From: Chitinophagaceae bacterium
GTDB taxonomy: Bacteria > Bacteroidota > Bacteroidia > Chitinophagales > Chitinophagaceae
DNA: 64,000 nt
Direction: 5' to 3'
Assembly: GCA_016721725.1 (NCBI GenBank)
Contig: JADKHN010000001.1
Span: forward strand, 248,001-312,000
Made by a program: the position numbers and the translations under genes. Positions within the stretch are counted from its first letter, which is position 1. Each line of letters begins with the position of its first letter. The notes beneath the pieces are model-generated. The model saw only the letters and a program-made list of their open reading frames with translations. It ran no database searches and was not told the DNA's origin. This document shows positions 15,686-23,601 of this stretch, one piece after another.

Positions 15686-16816
15686 ATGGATAATATATTA
15701 CTTAGTGCGGCACTGGCTTTCCTGATCACCTTTTTTGCCATACCGGTTATTATCCAGGTTGCGAAAGACAAGAAACTTTTCGACGAACCTGACGAACGTA
15801 AAGTTCATAAGAATGTCATCCCCACACTGGGCGGACTGGGTATTTTTGCCGGTTTCATCCTGGCCCTGCTGATGGGGGTTCCCAAGAACATGGCCTCCGA
15901 ATTGCAGTATTTCGCAGCCGCTTCAACCGTCATCTTCTTTTTAGGGATCAAGGACGATATCCTGGTTCTTTCAGCCAGTAAGAAATTCATCGGCCAGCTG
16001 ATCGCGGCCGGCATCATCATCAAATTCGGCGATATCCGGATCACCAGCATGTACGGATTTCTCGGCCTGCAGGAACTTCCCTATACCGCCAGTGTCATCC
16101 TCACCATTTTCACCGTGATCGTGATCACCAATTCGTTCAACCTGATCGATGGGGTGGACGGACTGGCCGGCAGCCTGGGCCTGATGACCACATTTGTATT
16201 TGGCATCTATTTTTACTTTGCGGGGCCTGCTACCCTTCCTTACGCCGTAATGGCTTTTTCACTGGCCGGTGCAACCCTGGCCTTCCTGATCTACAATTTT
16301 TCTCCCGCCAAGATTTTCATGGGTGATACGGGATCCTTATTGCTGGGATTGATCAATTCGATCCTGGTGGTTAAATTCATCAATGTGGCCAGCAACCCGG
16401 TGGCCAATTTCCCGATCGAGTCTGCGCCCGCCATCGGCTTTGCGATCCTGATGATCCCCCTGTTCGATACCCTTCGGGTATTTGGACTGAGGATACTGGA
16501 CAGGCGTTCGCCTTTCAGTCCGGACCGTACACACGTGCATCATTTTCTGCTCGACCTGGGTTTAAATCACCGGATGGTGACCATCACCTGTGTTTTGGTG
16601 AACATGAGTTTCATTGCCATGGCCTATTTCCTTCGTCACCTGGGTACTACAACCCTCCTGGGCATCCTGTTGATCTCCGCCTTTGTATTCATCGGCATCA
16701 TCTACTACAGCCGGCCGAAACATAAGAAAGCGATCAACCAATCCCTGCCCAAGAAGAGCCTCATCAAGCCGCATAAGGTGATGACACTGGCTTCGGAGGG
16801 TATTGAGGCGGATTAG
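15686..16816 (+). CDS. WecA/MraY-family undecaprenyl-phosphate sugar-1-phosphate transferase
   Basis: A 376-residue polytopic membrane enzyme (about 10-11 helices) that transfers a sugar-1-phosphate, probably GlcNAc-1-P, from UDP-sugar to undecaprenyl phosphate, the first step of surface polysaccharide synthesis. Family motifs: DEPDERKVHKNVIPTLGGLG near 32-51, the Asp-rich NSFNLIDGVDGLAGSLG near 151-167, AKIFMGDTGSLLLG near 212-225, and HVHHFLLDLGLNHR near 285-298. The HVHH motif favours WecA/TagO over MraY. There are no neighbouring glycosyltransferases. Confidence 0.88.
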   Translation: MDNILLSAALAFLITFFAIPVIIQVAKDKKLFDEPDERKVHKNVIPTLGGLGIFAGFILALLMGVPKNMASELQYFAAASTVIFFLGIKDDILVLSASKKFIGQLIAAGIIIKFGDIRITSMYGFLGLQELPYTASVILTIFTVIVITNSFNLIDGVDGLAGSLGLMTTFVFGIYFYFAGPATLPYAVMAFSLAGATLAFLIYNFSPAKIFMGDTGSLLLGLINSILVVKFINVASNPVANFPIESAPAIGFAILMIPLFDTLRVFGLRILDRRSPFSPDRTHVHHFLLDLGLNHRMVTITCVLVNMSFIAMAYFLRHLGTTTLLGILLISAFVFIGIIYYSRPKHKKAINQSLPKKSLIKPHKVMTLASEGIEAD

Positions 16817-16931
16817 AGACCGTCCCTCATTTATTTTTCCAATTGCTGATTTAACCAGACTATACGAATGATGCCTCAAGCTTTGGTGCAAGGGCCAGGC
16901 CCCGCATTCCTGGAAGCCTTACCTAAGCCAT

Positions 16932-17001
16932 GTCAGGCTGAGCTTGTCGATTTTTCATTGTCACCCTGAGCCTGTCGAAGGGTGTCGAAGGGTGTCGAAG
17001 G
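16932..17001. repeat. CTGAGCxTGTCGAAG repeat cluster with tandem GGTGTCGAAG
   Basis: CTGAGCTTGTCGA (16938-16950) and CTGAGCCTGTCGAAG (16966-16980) are two copies of a word widespread in bacterial intergenic DNA. The second is followed by two exact GGTGTCGAAG units (16981-17000), which looks like a small local expansion. It ends just upstream of the frr promoter. Confidence 0.65.
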
Positions 17002-17029
17002 CCTCTACGCATCACAGCCATTTTTTTTA

Positions 17030-17037
17030 TAGCTTTG
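17030..17037 (+). promoter_or_regulatory. -7 element of frr
   Basis: TAGCTTTG matches TAnnTTTG, 23 nt before the frr ATG. Confidence 0.5.
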
Positions 17038-17060
17038 CGGAACATTAATACCTATCGAAT

Positions 17061-17624
17061 ATGTCAGCAGAGATCAGTAAAATATTATCGGATACCGAAA
17101 GTTCCATGACCAAGGCACTCAATCACCTCGAAGCGGAGCTGGGAAAGATCCGTGCAGGAAAAGCCCATCCCAATATGCTGGATGGCATCATGGCCGATTA
17201 TTACGGCAACCCTACCGCCATCAACCAGATCGCCAATATCTCCGTCCTGGATGCCCGTACCCTCTCCGTTCAACCCTGGGAAAAGAATATGCTGCAACCC
17301 ATTGAACGCGCCATCATGATGGCCAATATCGGGATCAACCCGCAGAACGACGGAAATACCATCCGGTTGTTCCTGCCTCCGTTAACCGAGGAAAGGAGAA
17401 AGGAACTCGTTAAAAGATGTAATCACGAAGGCGAACATGCAAAAGTGGCCATTCGCAACATCAGGCGGGATGCCATTGAGCACATCAAAAAATTACAAAA
17501 GGATGGTCTCAGTGAAGACCTTTGCAAAGATTCTGAAAAGGATGTACAGGATACAACCGATCGCTACATCAGCCTGGTGGAAAAGCACCTGACCGCGAAG
17601 GACAAAGAGATCATGTCCATCTAA
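17061..17624 (+). CDS. frr: Ribosome recycling factor
   Basis: A 187-residue two-domain protein that, with EF-G, splits post-termination ribosomes. The N-terminal helix MTKALNHLEAELGKIRAGKAHP, the domain II segment VLDARTLSVQPWEKNMLQPIERAI and the C-terminal helix of domain I (VEKHLTAKDKEIMSI) are all present and the length is standard. No gene (pyrH, tsf) usually found next to frr is present upstream; instead there is a repeat-filled gap. Confidence 0.96.
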   Translation: MSAEISKILSDTESSMTKALNHLEAELGKIRAGKAHPNMLDGIMADYYGNPTAINQIANISVLDARTLSVQPWEKNMLQPIERAIMMANIGINPQNDGNTIRLFLPPLTEERRKELVKRCNHEGEHAKVAIRNIRRDAIEHIKKLQKDGLSEDLCKDSEKDVQDTTDRYISLVEKHLTAKDKEIMSI

Positions 17625-17747
17625 CCGGCCTGCCTGGCACTGACCCTTGCCATCAGTGGTTGACATGGAAGTTTTTTTTATGGAATAGCCCATTGCCTGA
17701 ATCCCTGTTATCGGTATTTCTCACCCCTAACACTTTAAACCCATTCC

Positions 17748-18638
17748 ATGTTTGAAAATGCGATCGAAAAAGTGCTGCAGTTCACCCGGCCCATGCACAC
17801 CATTTCCCGGACCTACGGAGGTATGATACAACCCGGTAGTTCCACTTTCTTTTTTGTGAATGACCAGGGTGTGGCGGTTACCTGTAAACATGTGCTTGAC
17901 CTGATCCCTTCTGCCGATAACATCAACAACCAGTTCAATCAATTCAAGGCCGAACGGAACAAAATTCCCCAGGACGGCAAGTTCAAGCGCAACCTGATGG
18001 GACTGGAGATGAAGTACAAATACAATCCCGAGACCACGGTTCAGCTGAAGAATAATTTCCTGAACTGCTTTGACAAGATCGAGCAGATCGTTTGTCATGC
18101 GCATCCCACGCTCGACCTGGCCATCCTGGAATTCAAGGGATTCGATCAAACCTTTTACCAGTCGAATGCCCGTTTCATCCGGGACAGCAACAAGATCAGG
18201 CAGGGTAAATCCCTGTGCCGGATCGGTTTCCCTTTTCCCGAGTTCAATAATTTCAGGCACAACCCGGAAGCCGATGATATTGAATGGACCAATACAGGGA
18301 ACCCCAATTCACCTTCGTTTCCCATTGATGGTATCGTGACGCGTTTTGCCGCGGAACCGAATGTGGGGATCACGGGAATAGAAATGAGTACTCCCGGACT
18401 GAGAGGACAAAGCGGAGGGCCCTTATTTGATGAAGAGGGGAATATTTACGGCATGCAATTCGCGACCAAGCACCTGCACCTGGGTTTCGACATGAAGGAT
18501 GCGGAGATCATCACGAATGGCAAAAAGAGTAAGGTATCCAATTTCCCTTTCCTGCATGTGGGCATGTGCATACACGTGGATAAGATAAAAGAATTCCTCG
18601 ATCAGCACCAGGTAAGATACAGTCTTGCTGATGTATGA
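17748..18638 (+). CDS. Trypsin-like serine protease without an evident signal peptide
   Basis: A 296-residue chymotrypsin-fold protease with a complete catalytic triad by motif: His48 in VTCKHVLD, Asp123 in HPTLDLAIL and Ser222 in GLRGQSGGPLFD. The N-terminus MFENAIEKVLQFTRPMHTI is amphipathic, not a signal sequence, and no PDZ domain follows the catalytic part, so it is not a typical DegP. It may act in the cytoplasm or be a stand-alone trypsin-like peptidase; the substrate is unknown. Its stop codon shares an inverted repeat with the stop codon of the convergent permease gene. Confidence 0.8.
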   Translation: MFENAIEKVLQFTRPMHTISRTYGGMIQPGSSTFFFVNDQGVAVTCKHVLDLIPSADNINNQFNQFKAERNKIPQDGKFKRNLMGLEMKYKYNPETTVQLKNNFLNCFDKIEQIVCHAHPTLDLAILEFKGFDQTFYQSNARFIRDSNKIRQGKSLCRIGFPFPEFNNFRHNPEADDIEWTNTGNPNSPSFPIDGIVTRFAAEPNVGITGIEMSTPGLRGQSGGPLFDEEGNIYGMQFATKHLHLGFDMKDAEIITNGKKSKVSNFPFLHVGMCIHVDKIKEFLDQHQVRYSLADV

Positions 18639-18652
18639 TCCCCTGCGGATCA
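18636..18652. terminator. Short inverted repeat spanning both convergent stop codons
   Basis: TGATCC (18636-18641) and GGATCA (18647-18652) form a 6-bp hairpin. The plus-strand TGA (18636-18638) and the minus-strand TGA (18652-18650) lie in opposite arms. Confidence 0.35.
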
Positions 18653-19531
18653 GTTAGTGCGGGGTGTACGGTTGGCCACATAAACACCGGTCAGGATCAG
18701 CAAGAGGCAGGCGAATTGTTTCCACCCCACTTGTTCACCATAAATGATACCCCAGATATTGGCAATGACGGGAATGCCATAAGTGACCATGGAGGCGAAT
18801 ACCGCGCCGGCCCGTTTCACCAGTACATAAAAAATGATGGACGCGATGGCGGTGCCGAAAATGCCGAGCAGCGCCGCGTGACCGGTTGAGTACAGGATAC
18901 CCGTGTCGGTGAGCGGCAGGTTGAAATAACCGGTGAAATACAATACGACCAATGCCGGTATGGCATTCAGGGAAAGCGCAACTGCTGCGATCTGCAATGA
19001 ACCTATCTCTTTGAGATGACGGTAAACCATGTTCACGTTTATACCGTAGAATATCGTAGCCAATACCACAAAAGAGATATAGACCAGGTTCTGGCTCTCC
19101 CGCATATGGCCTTTGCTGAAGAGTAAAAGCAGACTGCCGGTCAGCGCGATAAAGATCCCGAGTACCTTATTGCCGGACGTCCTGCTGTTAAAGAACAGAA
19201 CTCCGGTGATGATCACAAAGATGGGGGTTAGTGAGTTCAGAGTTCCGGCCAGCGCGCTGTCGATCCCCTCTTCGGCCACGCAAAACAGGAATGCCGGCAA
19301 AAGACTTCCCAGCACGCCCGATAAAAAAATGACCCCGATCTTATTCACCGGCACCTGCCGGATGTATTTGATCGCCCAAGGCAGTAACACGATCCCGGAA
19401 AATACAATGCGGAGCGCGGCAACCTGGTAAGCGCTGAGGTTTACCAAACCTTCCTTCATCATGATGAAGCTGCTGCCCCAGATAATGGATAGCAGAACAA
19501 AGATCAGCCAGTTGATGAAGCTCTTATTCAA
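18650..19531 (-). CDS. EamA/DMT-family drug/metabolite transporter
   Basis: About 293 residues with ten predicted membrane helices in two EamA repeats (WLIFVLLSIIWGSSFIMMKEG starts the first; LVYISFVVLATIFYGINVNM starts the second). The family exports amino acids, metabolites or drugs; the substrate is not evident. I place the start at TTG 19531 (MNKSFINWL after initiation) because the longer GTG frame at 19588 adds a hydrophilic stretch that includes an AACTTTG promoter-like word. The GTG start remains possible. Confidence 0.78.
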   Translation of the reverse strand: MNKSFINWLIFVLLSIIWGSSFIMMKEGLVNLSAYQVAALRIVFSGIVLLPWAIKYIRQVPVNKIGVIFLSGVLGSLLPAFLFCVAEEGIDSALAGTLNSLTPIFVIITGVLFFNSRTSGNKVLGIFIALTGSLLLLFSKGHMRESQNLVYISFVVLATIFYGINVNMVYRHLKEIGSLQIAAVALSLNAIPALVVLYFTGYFNLPLTDTGILYSTGHAALLGIFGTAIASIIFYVLVKRAGAVFASMVTYGIPVIANIWGIIYGEQVGWKQFACLLLILTGVYVANRTPRTN

Positions 19532-19710
19532 AATTTCGGATTGTGCGCAAAGTTGGTTAAAAAAACGGGATAAATAAATTATATTCACCCGTAAGAATGG
19601 CCAGGTTCGAACCTTAGATCAAATACCCGGTAACGATCCGCATTCCATTCATTTATACCCGGAAGGATTACATTCATCAAAACCTAATCGTTAATCTAAA
19701 AACAAAACAC

Positions 19711-20127
19711 ATGGGATTTATCAAAGAATTCAAGGAATTTGCAGCCACCGGTAATTTTGTCGACCTGGCCGTGGGTGTGGTCATGGGGGCCGCTGTTGGA
19801 AAAGTTGTTTCTGCCTTTATCGACGGCATGGTCATGCCCGCAATTGGCATGCTGACCGGAGGGGTCGATTTCAGTAAGATGGAATATGTCCTCAAAGAGG
19901 CGGTTGCTGAAGACAAGGCTGCCGGTATCAGTGCGGCCGCGGCGGTGACCGTTAAGTACGGCGCATTCGTGACCCAGTTCATTGAGTTCCTGATCGTGGC
20001 CCTGGTCGTATTCATGGTCATCAAAGCCCTGAATAAGATGAAAAAGAAGAAAGCGGCCGAGGCGCCGGCCGGACCTTCATCCACCGATGCCTTATTGATG
20101 GAGATCAGGGATAGCCTGAAGAAATAA
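19711..20127 (+). CDS. mscL: Large-conductance mechanosensitive channel
   Basis: 138 residues forming a homopentameric emergency valve that opens under hypo-osmotic shock. The N-terminal GFIKEFKEFAATGNFVDLAV and first helix VGVVMGAAVGKVVSAFIDG are the family hallmark; the second helix is ALVVFMVIKALNKM, followed by a charged cytoplasmic tail. Slightly longer than E. coli MscL in the periplasmic loop. Monocistronic, with a strong terminator. Confidence 0.95.
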   Translation: MGFIKEFKEFAATGNFVDLAVGVVMGAAVGKVVSAFIDGMVMPAIGMLTGGVDFSKMEYVLKEAVAEDKAAGISAAAAVTVKYGAFVTQFIEFLIVALVVFMVIKALNKMKKKKAAEAPAGPSSTDALLMEIRDSLKK

Positions 20128-20148
20128 AGAATCAGAACAAGTCTTGTT

Positions 20149-20188
20149 AAAGCATTGTGCGCATGCGTGTGTACAATGCTTTTTTTTT
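20149..20188 (+). terminator. Terminator of mscL, overlapping the next promoter
   Basis: AAAGCATTGT (20149-20158) pairs with ACAATGCTTT (20173-20182), followed by a run of T. The T-run continues directly into TATTTTTG (20188-20195), the -7 element of the DUF3078 gene. Confidence 0.8.
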
Positions 20189-20195
20189 ATTTTTG
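20188..20195 (+). promoter_or_regulatory. -7 element of the DUF3078 gene
   Basis: TATTTTTG matches TAnnTTTG only 5 nt before the ATG at 20200, so the transcript would be nearly leaderless, unless an upstream promoter reads through the terminator. Confidence 0.45.
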
Positions 20196-20199
20196 CCGC

Positions 20200-21102
20200 A
20201 TGAAAAAATTCGGGCTTATTATATTGGTGGTGTGCTTTTACCTGGGTAATGTTTTTGCACAAGACGCGACGGTCAAGGAATTCCAGTTACTGGCGAGCAA
20301 GCCCATCAAATCAGCCGAAAAAGACGGCTGGACCCGGGGTGGCCTTTTTGCTTTCAACATCAACCAGGGTGCGCTCAGTAACTGGGCAGCGGGCGGTGAG
20401 CAAAACACGCTGGGGTTCAATATGCTTTTCAATTACGCCATACACTACAGAAAAGGCCTGAATACCTGGGATAATTTCTTTGATATCGCGATGGGATTTC
20501 AAAACGCCACCAGTTTTGGCCGTTTCCGAAAAACGGATGACCGGATCGACATCACCACCAAATACGGACGTCAATTAGGCAAGACCTGGTATGTGGGTTT
20601 CCTCATCAATTTCAACTCCCAGGCCATGATGGGTTATGACTATAGCCAAAATCCCCTGGTCAGGTCCTCTAATTTCCTCACCCCGGGTAAACTGCTGTTC
20701 TCTCCGGGTTTTGATTTTAAACCCAATAAGGAGTTTTCCTTATTTTTATCCCCGGCTACGGCCAGGATCGTATTCAAATCAGACCCCTATTTTTACAAAC
20801 TGGCCAAATTTGGTGTGGATTCGGGCCAGAAGAGCAACCTGGAAATGGGGGCCTACCTGACCGCCAAATACAATAAGCCCATCACCAAATGGGCGGCCTA
20901 TTCGGGCAGGCTCGACCTGTTCAGCAATTACAAACACAATCCCGCTAATGTAGACCTGTTCTTCACCAACCTGGTCAGCCTGAAATTCAATAAATGGCTG
21001 GCCACCAATATCAGTCTGGATATCGTATATGATGACGACGTGATCAAAAGGACCCAGCTCAAGGAGATCCTGGGCATCGGGATCACCCTGAAACTGAATT
21101 AA
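20200..21102 (+). CDS. DUF3078 domain-containing exported protein
   Basis: 300 residues starting MKKFGLIILVVCFYLGNVFAQ, a signal peptide cleaved after AQ. The mature part has the DUF3078 pattern: GWTRGGLFAFNINQGALSNW, then repeated amphipathic strands (WDNFFDIAMGFQNATS, YGRQLGKTWYVGFLINFNSQ, FLSPATARIVF) that suggest an outer-membrane beta-barrel of about 12 strands. The function of this Bacteroidota family is unknown to me. The start at 20200 is preferred over an upstream frame that would lie in the mscL terminator. Confidence 0.82.
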   Translation: MKKFGLIILVVCFYLGNVFAQDATVKEFQLLASKPIKSAEKDGWTRGGLFAFNINQGALSNWAAGGEQNTLGFNMLFNYAIHYRKGLNTWDNFFDIAMGFQNATSFGRFRKTDDRIDITTKYGRQLGKTWYVGFLINFNSQAMMGYDYSQNPLVRSSNFLTPGKLLFSPGFDFKPNKEFSLFLSPATARIVFKSDPYFYKLAKFGVDSGQKSNLEMGAYLTAKYNKPITKWAAYSGRLDLFSNYKHNPANVDLFFTNLVSLKFNKWLATNISLDIVYDDDVIKRTQLKEILGIGITLKLN

Positions 21103-21166
21103 ACCCATTTTTTTCACAACCCCGCTGAATACGCCTTTTTACTGAGCGATTCCCTCAGTTATTTTA

Positions 21167-21174
21167 TACATTTG
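21167..21174 (+). promoter_or_regulatory. -7 element of scpA
   Basis: TACATTTG matches TAnnTTTG, 39 nt before the TTG start of scpA. Confidence 0.5.
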
Positions 21175-21212
21175 CCCTTCCCTCTGACCAGGGTATCATT
21201 AAAACAATCCAC

Positions 21213-22013
21213 TTGAATACAGCTACCTACCAGATCAAATTAGACCAGTTCGAAGGTCCGTTCGACCTCTTGCTTTTTTTCATAGAGCGGGATGAACTGG
21301 ATATCTATAATATTCCCATTACCCGGATCACCAATGATTTCCTGACCTTCATTCACAGTTCAGAAAAACTGAATATCGAATTAAGCAGTGAATTCATCCT
21401 TTTCGTGAGCACCCTGATGCGGATCAAGGCCAAGATGCTCCTTCCCCGTAAGGAACTGGATGCCCAGGGTAATGAGATCGATCCCAGGCAGGAACTGATC
21501 AACAAGATCCTCGAATACAAAAGATTCAAGGAAGCTGCGGCCAAAATGGCCGAAATGGAAGCGGTGAGAATGCTGATGGTCAAACGGGGAAACCTGCAAA
21601 AGGAGATCTCCCAGATCGGTGAAGAGGCCGGGGAAGGCACCGAGATACAAGCGGTCACGCTTTTCAAACTAATGAAGGCCTTTGAAAAAGTGATCCTGAA
21701 ACTGCATGAACGAAATAATAAACCGGTTCATACGGTGGTGCAATACAATTACACCATGGAAGGCAGCCGTCAATATATGCTCACTACCTGCCGGGAAGAA
21801 AGATCCGTTTCTTTTGAAAAGATCTTTGATATCTGTGAGAACAGGATCCACGCCATTTTTCTTTTCCTGTCCCTGCTTGAACTGGTGCAACTGCGGTATA
21901 TGAGCCTGCTGACCGGTGAGGGCCGCAACAATTTCATCATCGAATGGAATGAGAACCGGGAAGAGGATATCCAGGGCCTTCTGCCCGGTGAAGAAGAACT
22001 GCCCTTAAACTGA
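21213..22013 (+). CDS. scpA: Segregation and condensation protein A (kleisin)
   Basis: 266 residues. The N-terminal YQIKLDQFEGPFDLLLFFIERDELDIYNI and the adjoining ITNDFLTF are the ScpA signature that binds the SMC neck; the C-terminal winged helix (VSFEKIFDICENRIHAIFLFLSLLELVQL) binds the SMC head. It bridges SMC dimers for chromosome condensation. The start is a TTG, because no ATG is present between the promoter and the conserved N-terminus. scpB is not adjacent. Confidence 0.92.
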   Translation: MNTATYQIKLDQFEGPFDLLLFFIERDELDIYNIPITRITNDFLTFIHSSEKLNIELSSEFILFVSTLMRIKAKMLLPRKELDAQGNEIDPRQELINKILEYKRFKEAAAKMAEMEAVRMLMVKRGNLQKEISQIGEEAGEGTEIQAVTLFKLMKAFEKVILKLHERNNKPVHTVVQYNYTMEGSRQYMLTTCREERSVSFEKIFDICENRIHAIFLFLSLLELVQLRYMSLLTGEGRNNFIIEWNENREEDIQGLLPGEEELPLN

Positions 22014-22115
22014 TCCTTACAACGGTATAATCACTACGTCTAAACTGGCAAACTGTCAGATAACCGGATTGGTACACATTTTGATGTTTAAACATTGAAT
22101 ATAAACGATTCCATT

Positions 22116-22826
22116 ATGAGAACAATATTATTCCGTGCAGCCGACAGGGGCACCGCAGATTACGGCTGGCTCAAGCCCAATTATTATTTCAGCTTCGCCC
22201 AGTACCACGACCCGAAAAAGGTACACTTTGGGCTCTTAAGGGTTTTGAACGACGATTTCATAGCCGGAGGCGGGGGTTTCCCCACCCACCCCCATGATAA
22301 TATGGAGATCGTGACCATCCCGTTCACCGGTGCCCTGCAGCACAAAGACAGTACCGGCGGACAGGGCGTGATCCGGGCCGGGGATGTACAGATCATGAGC
22401 GCCGGGACAGGGGTACAACACTCCGAAGCCAATGCATCGGCAACAGATCCAGTGACCTTGTTCCAGATATGGATCTTTCCGAAAGAAAGGAACATCAAGC
22501 CCCGCTATGATCAAAAGACCTTTGATATCGCTGGCAGGACCAATAACTGGCAGGTGATCGTTTCACCGGTCGAAACGGACAAGGCTCTTTGGATCAACCA
22601 GGACGCCCGTTTCGCATTGACCAAACTGGATGCCGGAAAATCCATTGACTATACGAATGCCTTCCCTGGAAACGGCGTGTTCCTGGTGGTGATCAAGGGT
22701 TCGGTGGACCTGGGTGAGAACAGCCTGAACAACCGGGATGCGATCGGCATATCAGAAACAGATCGCTTCAACATCAAGGCGAATGAAGACAGTGAATTAC
22801 TGGCGATCGAGATTCCCATGAACTGA
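22116..22826 (+). CDS. Pirin family protein (YhhW/quercetinase-like bicupin)
   Basis: 236 residues with the N-terminal cupin metal motif: FPTHPHDNMEIVTIPF (His-x-His) and LQHKDSTGG, GTGVQHSEAN (distal His). Pirins bind Fe and some degrade quercetin, others regulate transcription or metabolism. The start at ATG 22116 (MRTILFRAADRG) is preferred over TTG 22095. It converges with the L,D-transpeptidase with only 2 nt between the stop codons. Confidence 0.9.
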   Translation: MRTILFRAADRGTADYGWLKPNYYFSFAQYHDPKKVHFGLLRVLNDDFIAGGGGFPTHPHDNMEIVTIPFTGALQHKDSTGGQGVIRAGDVQIMSAGTGVQHSEANASATDPVTLFQIWIFPKERNIKPRYDQKTFDIAGRTNNWQVIVSPVETDKALWINQDARFALTKLDAGKSIDYTNAFPGNGVFLVVIKGSVDLGENSLNNRDAIGISETDRFNIKANEDSELLAIEIPMN

Positions 22827-22828
22827 AA

Positions 22829-23479
22829 TTAGTAATAGATCCACAGCAAGACCGGCTTAGGTGAGGTGTCGATATACCTTTTCAATGCCTGCAAAAAAGA
22901 AGGCGCTACCGTCGGGCAGCCCCAGCTCTGGCAAAGCGTATCCGGGTATAGTTCACCCTCAGGCACGCATTCATGCCCATGAAGGACCACAAATCGCTCA
23001 AAGGCTTTGCTGTTGGTTTCCTCAAGTCCGTAGAGTTTATAGGCTAACCCGAACCTTCCCCAATAAGATTTTCCGATCCTGTATTTGCCCAGTGAAGTGG
23101 CATTGCTGTTGGGTTTGTTGGAAAAGAAAAGCGCTGCACTGCCGTTATCCGATCCGGTTCCATGCGCGACCAGTCCCGCTTTCTCAACCGAATCTCTTTG
23201 CAGATCATAGACAAAGAATCTTTTACGTCCGGAAGCGATCCGCATATCCAGCAGAAAACAATATTGGGTATTGAACCCTTTTTCATGGACATACTCAACG
23301 GCTGCTGTTGCCTGTTGCTTCATGCGGAGCAGGCTGTTATCATCCGCCTTAATGGTCTCTTTGACCCGGGAATCCGGTGATCGGAAAAAAGCGGGTCCTT
23401 GCCATAAGAAATAGCCAACTGAGGTCGCTGCGGAGATCATGAACAGAAAGAATACCACCATGCGCATAGTCCACTTCAT
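22829..23479 (-). CDS. Murein L,D-transpeptidase catalytic domain protein
   Basis: 216 residues with one N-terminal membrane anchor or uncleaved signal (residues 5-25). The YkuD_2-type active site is visible: His-Gly-His at 167-169 and Ser185-Trp-Gly-Cys188, the catalytic Cys, in LCQSWGCPTV. The enzyme would make 3-3 peptidoglycan cross-links or attach or trim peptides in the periplasm. Convergent with pirin; upstream lies the dxs terminator. Confidence 0.86.
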   Translation of the reverse strand: MKWTMRMVVFFLFMISAATSVGYFLWQGPAFFRSPDSRVKETIKADDNSLLRMKQQATAAVEYVHEKGFNTQYCFLLDMRIASGRKRFFVYDLQRDSVEKAGLVAHGTGSDNGSAALFFSNKPNSNATSLGKYRIGKSYWGRFGLAYKLYGLEETNSKAFERFVVLHGHECVPEGELYPDTLCQSWGCPTVAPSFLQALKRYIDTSPKPVLLWIYY

Positions 23480-23550
23480 TTCCAGGTTTTAAGGATAGAT
23501 GCATAACGGCGCTGGTTCCATAAAATGTTGCGCCGGGTGTTAAAAGAATG

Positions 23551-23576
23551 AAAAAGCCCGCTCAATAAGAGCGGGC
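23551..23576 (-). terminator. Terminator of dxs
   Basis: Read on the minus strand, GCCCGCTC (23576-23569) pairs with GAGCGGGC (23563-23556) and is followed by TTTTT (23555-23551). Confidence 0.8.
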
Positions 23577-23601
23577 CATATCATATGATCAGGTATTGCG
23601 T

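Noticed and set aside
19601..19612. AGGTTCGAACCT, resembling a tRNA T-arm
   Set aside because: The flanks do not give a 5-bp T-stem, and no anticodon or acceptor stem can be folded; it is just a 12-bp palindrome.
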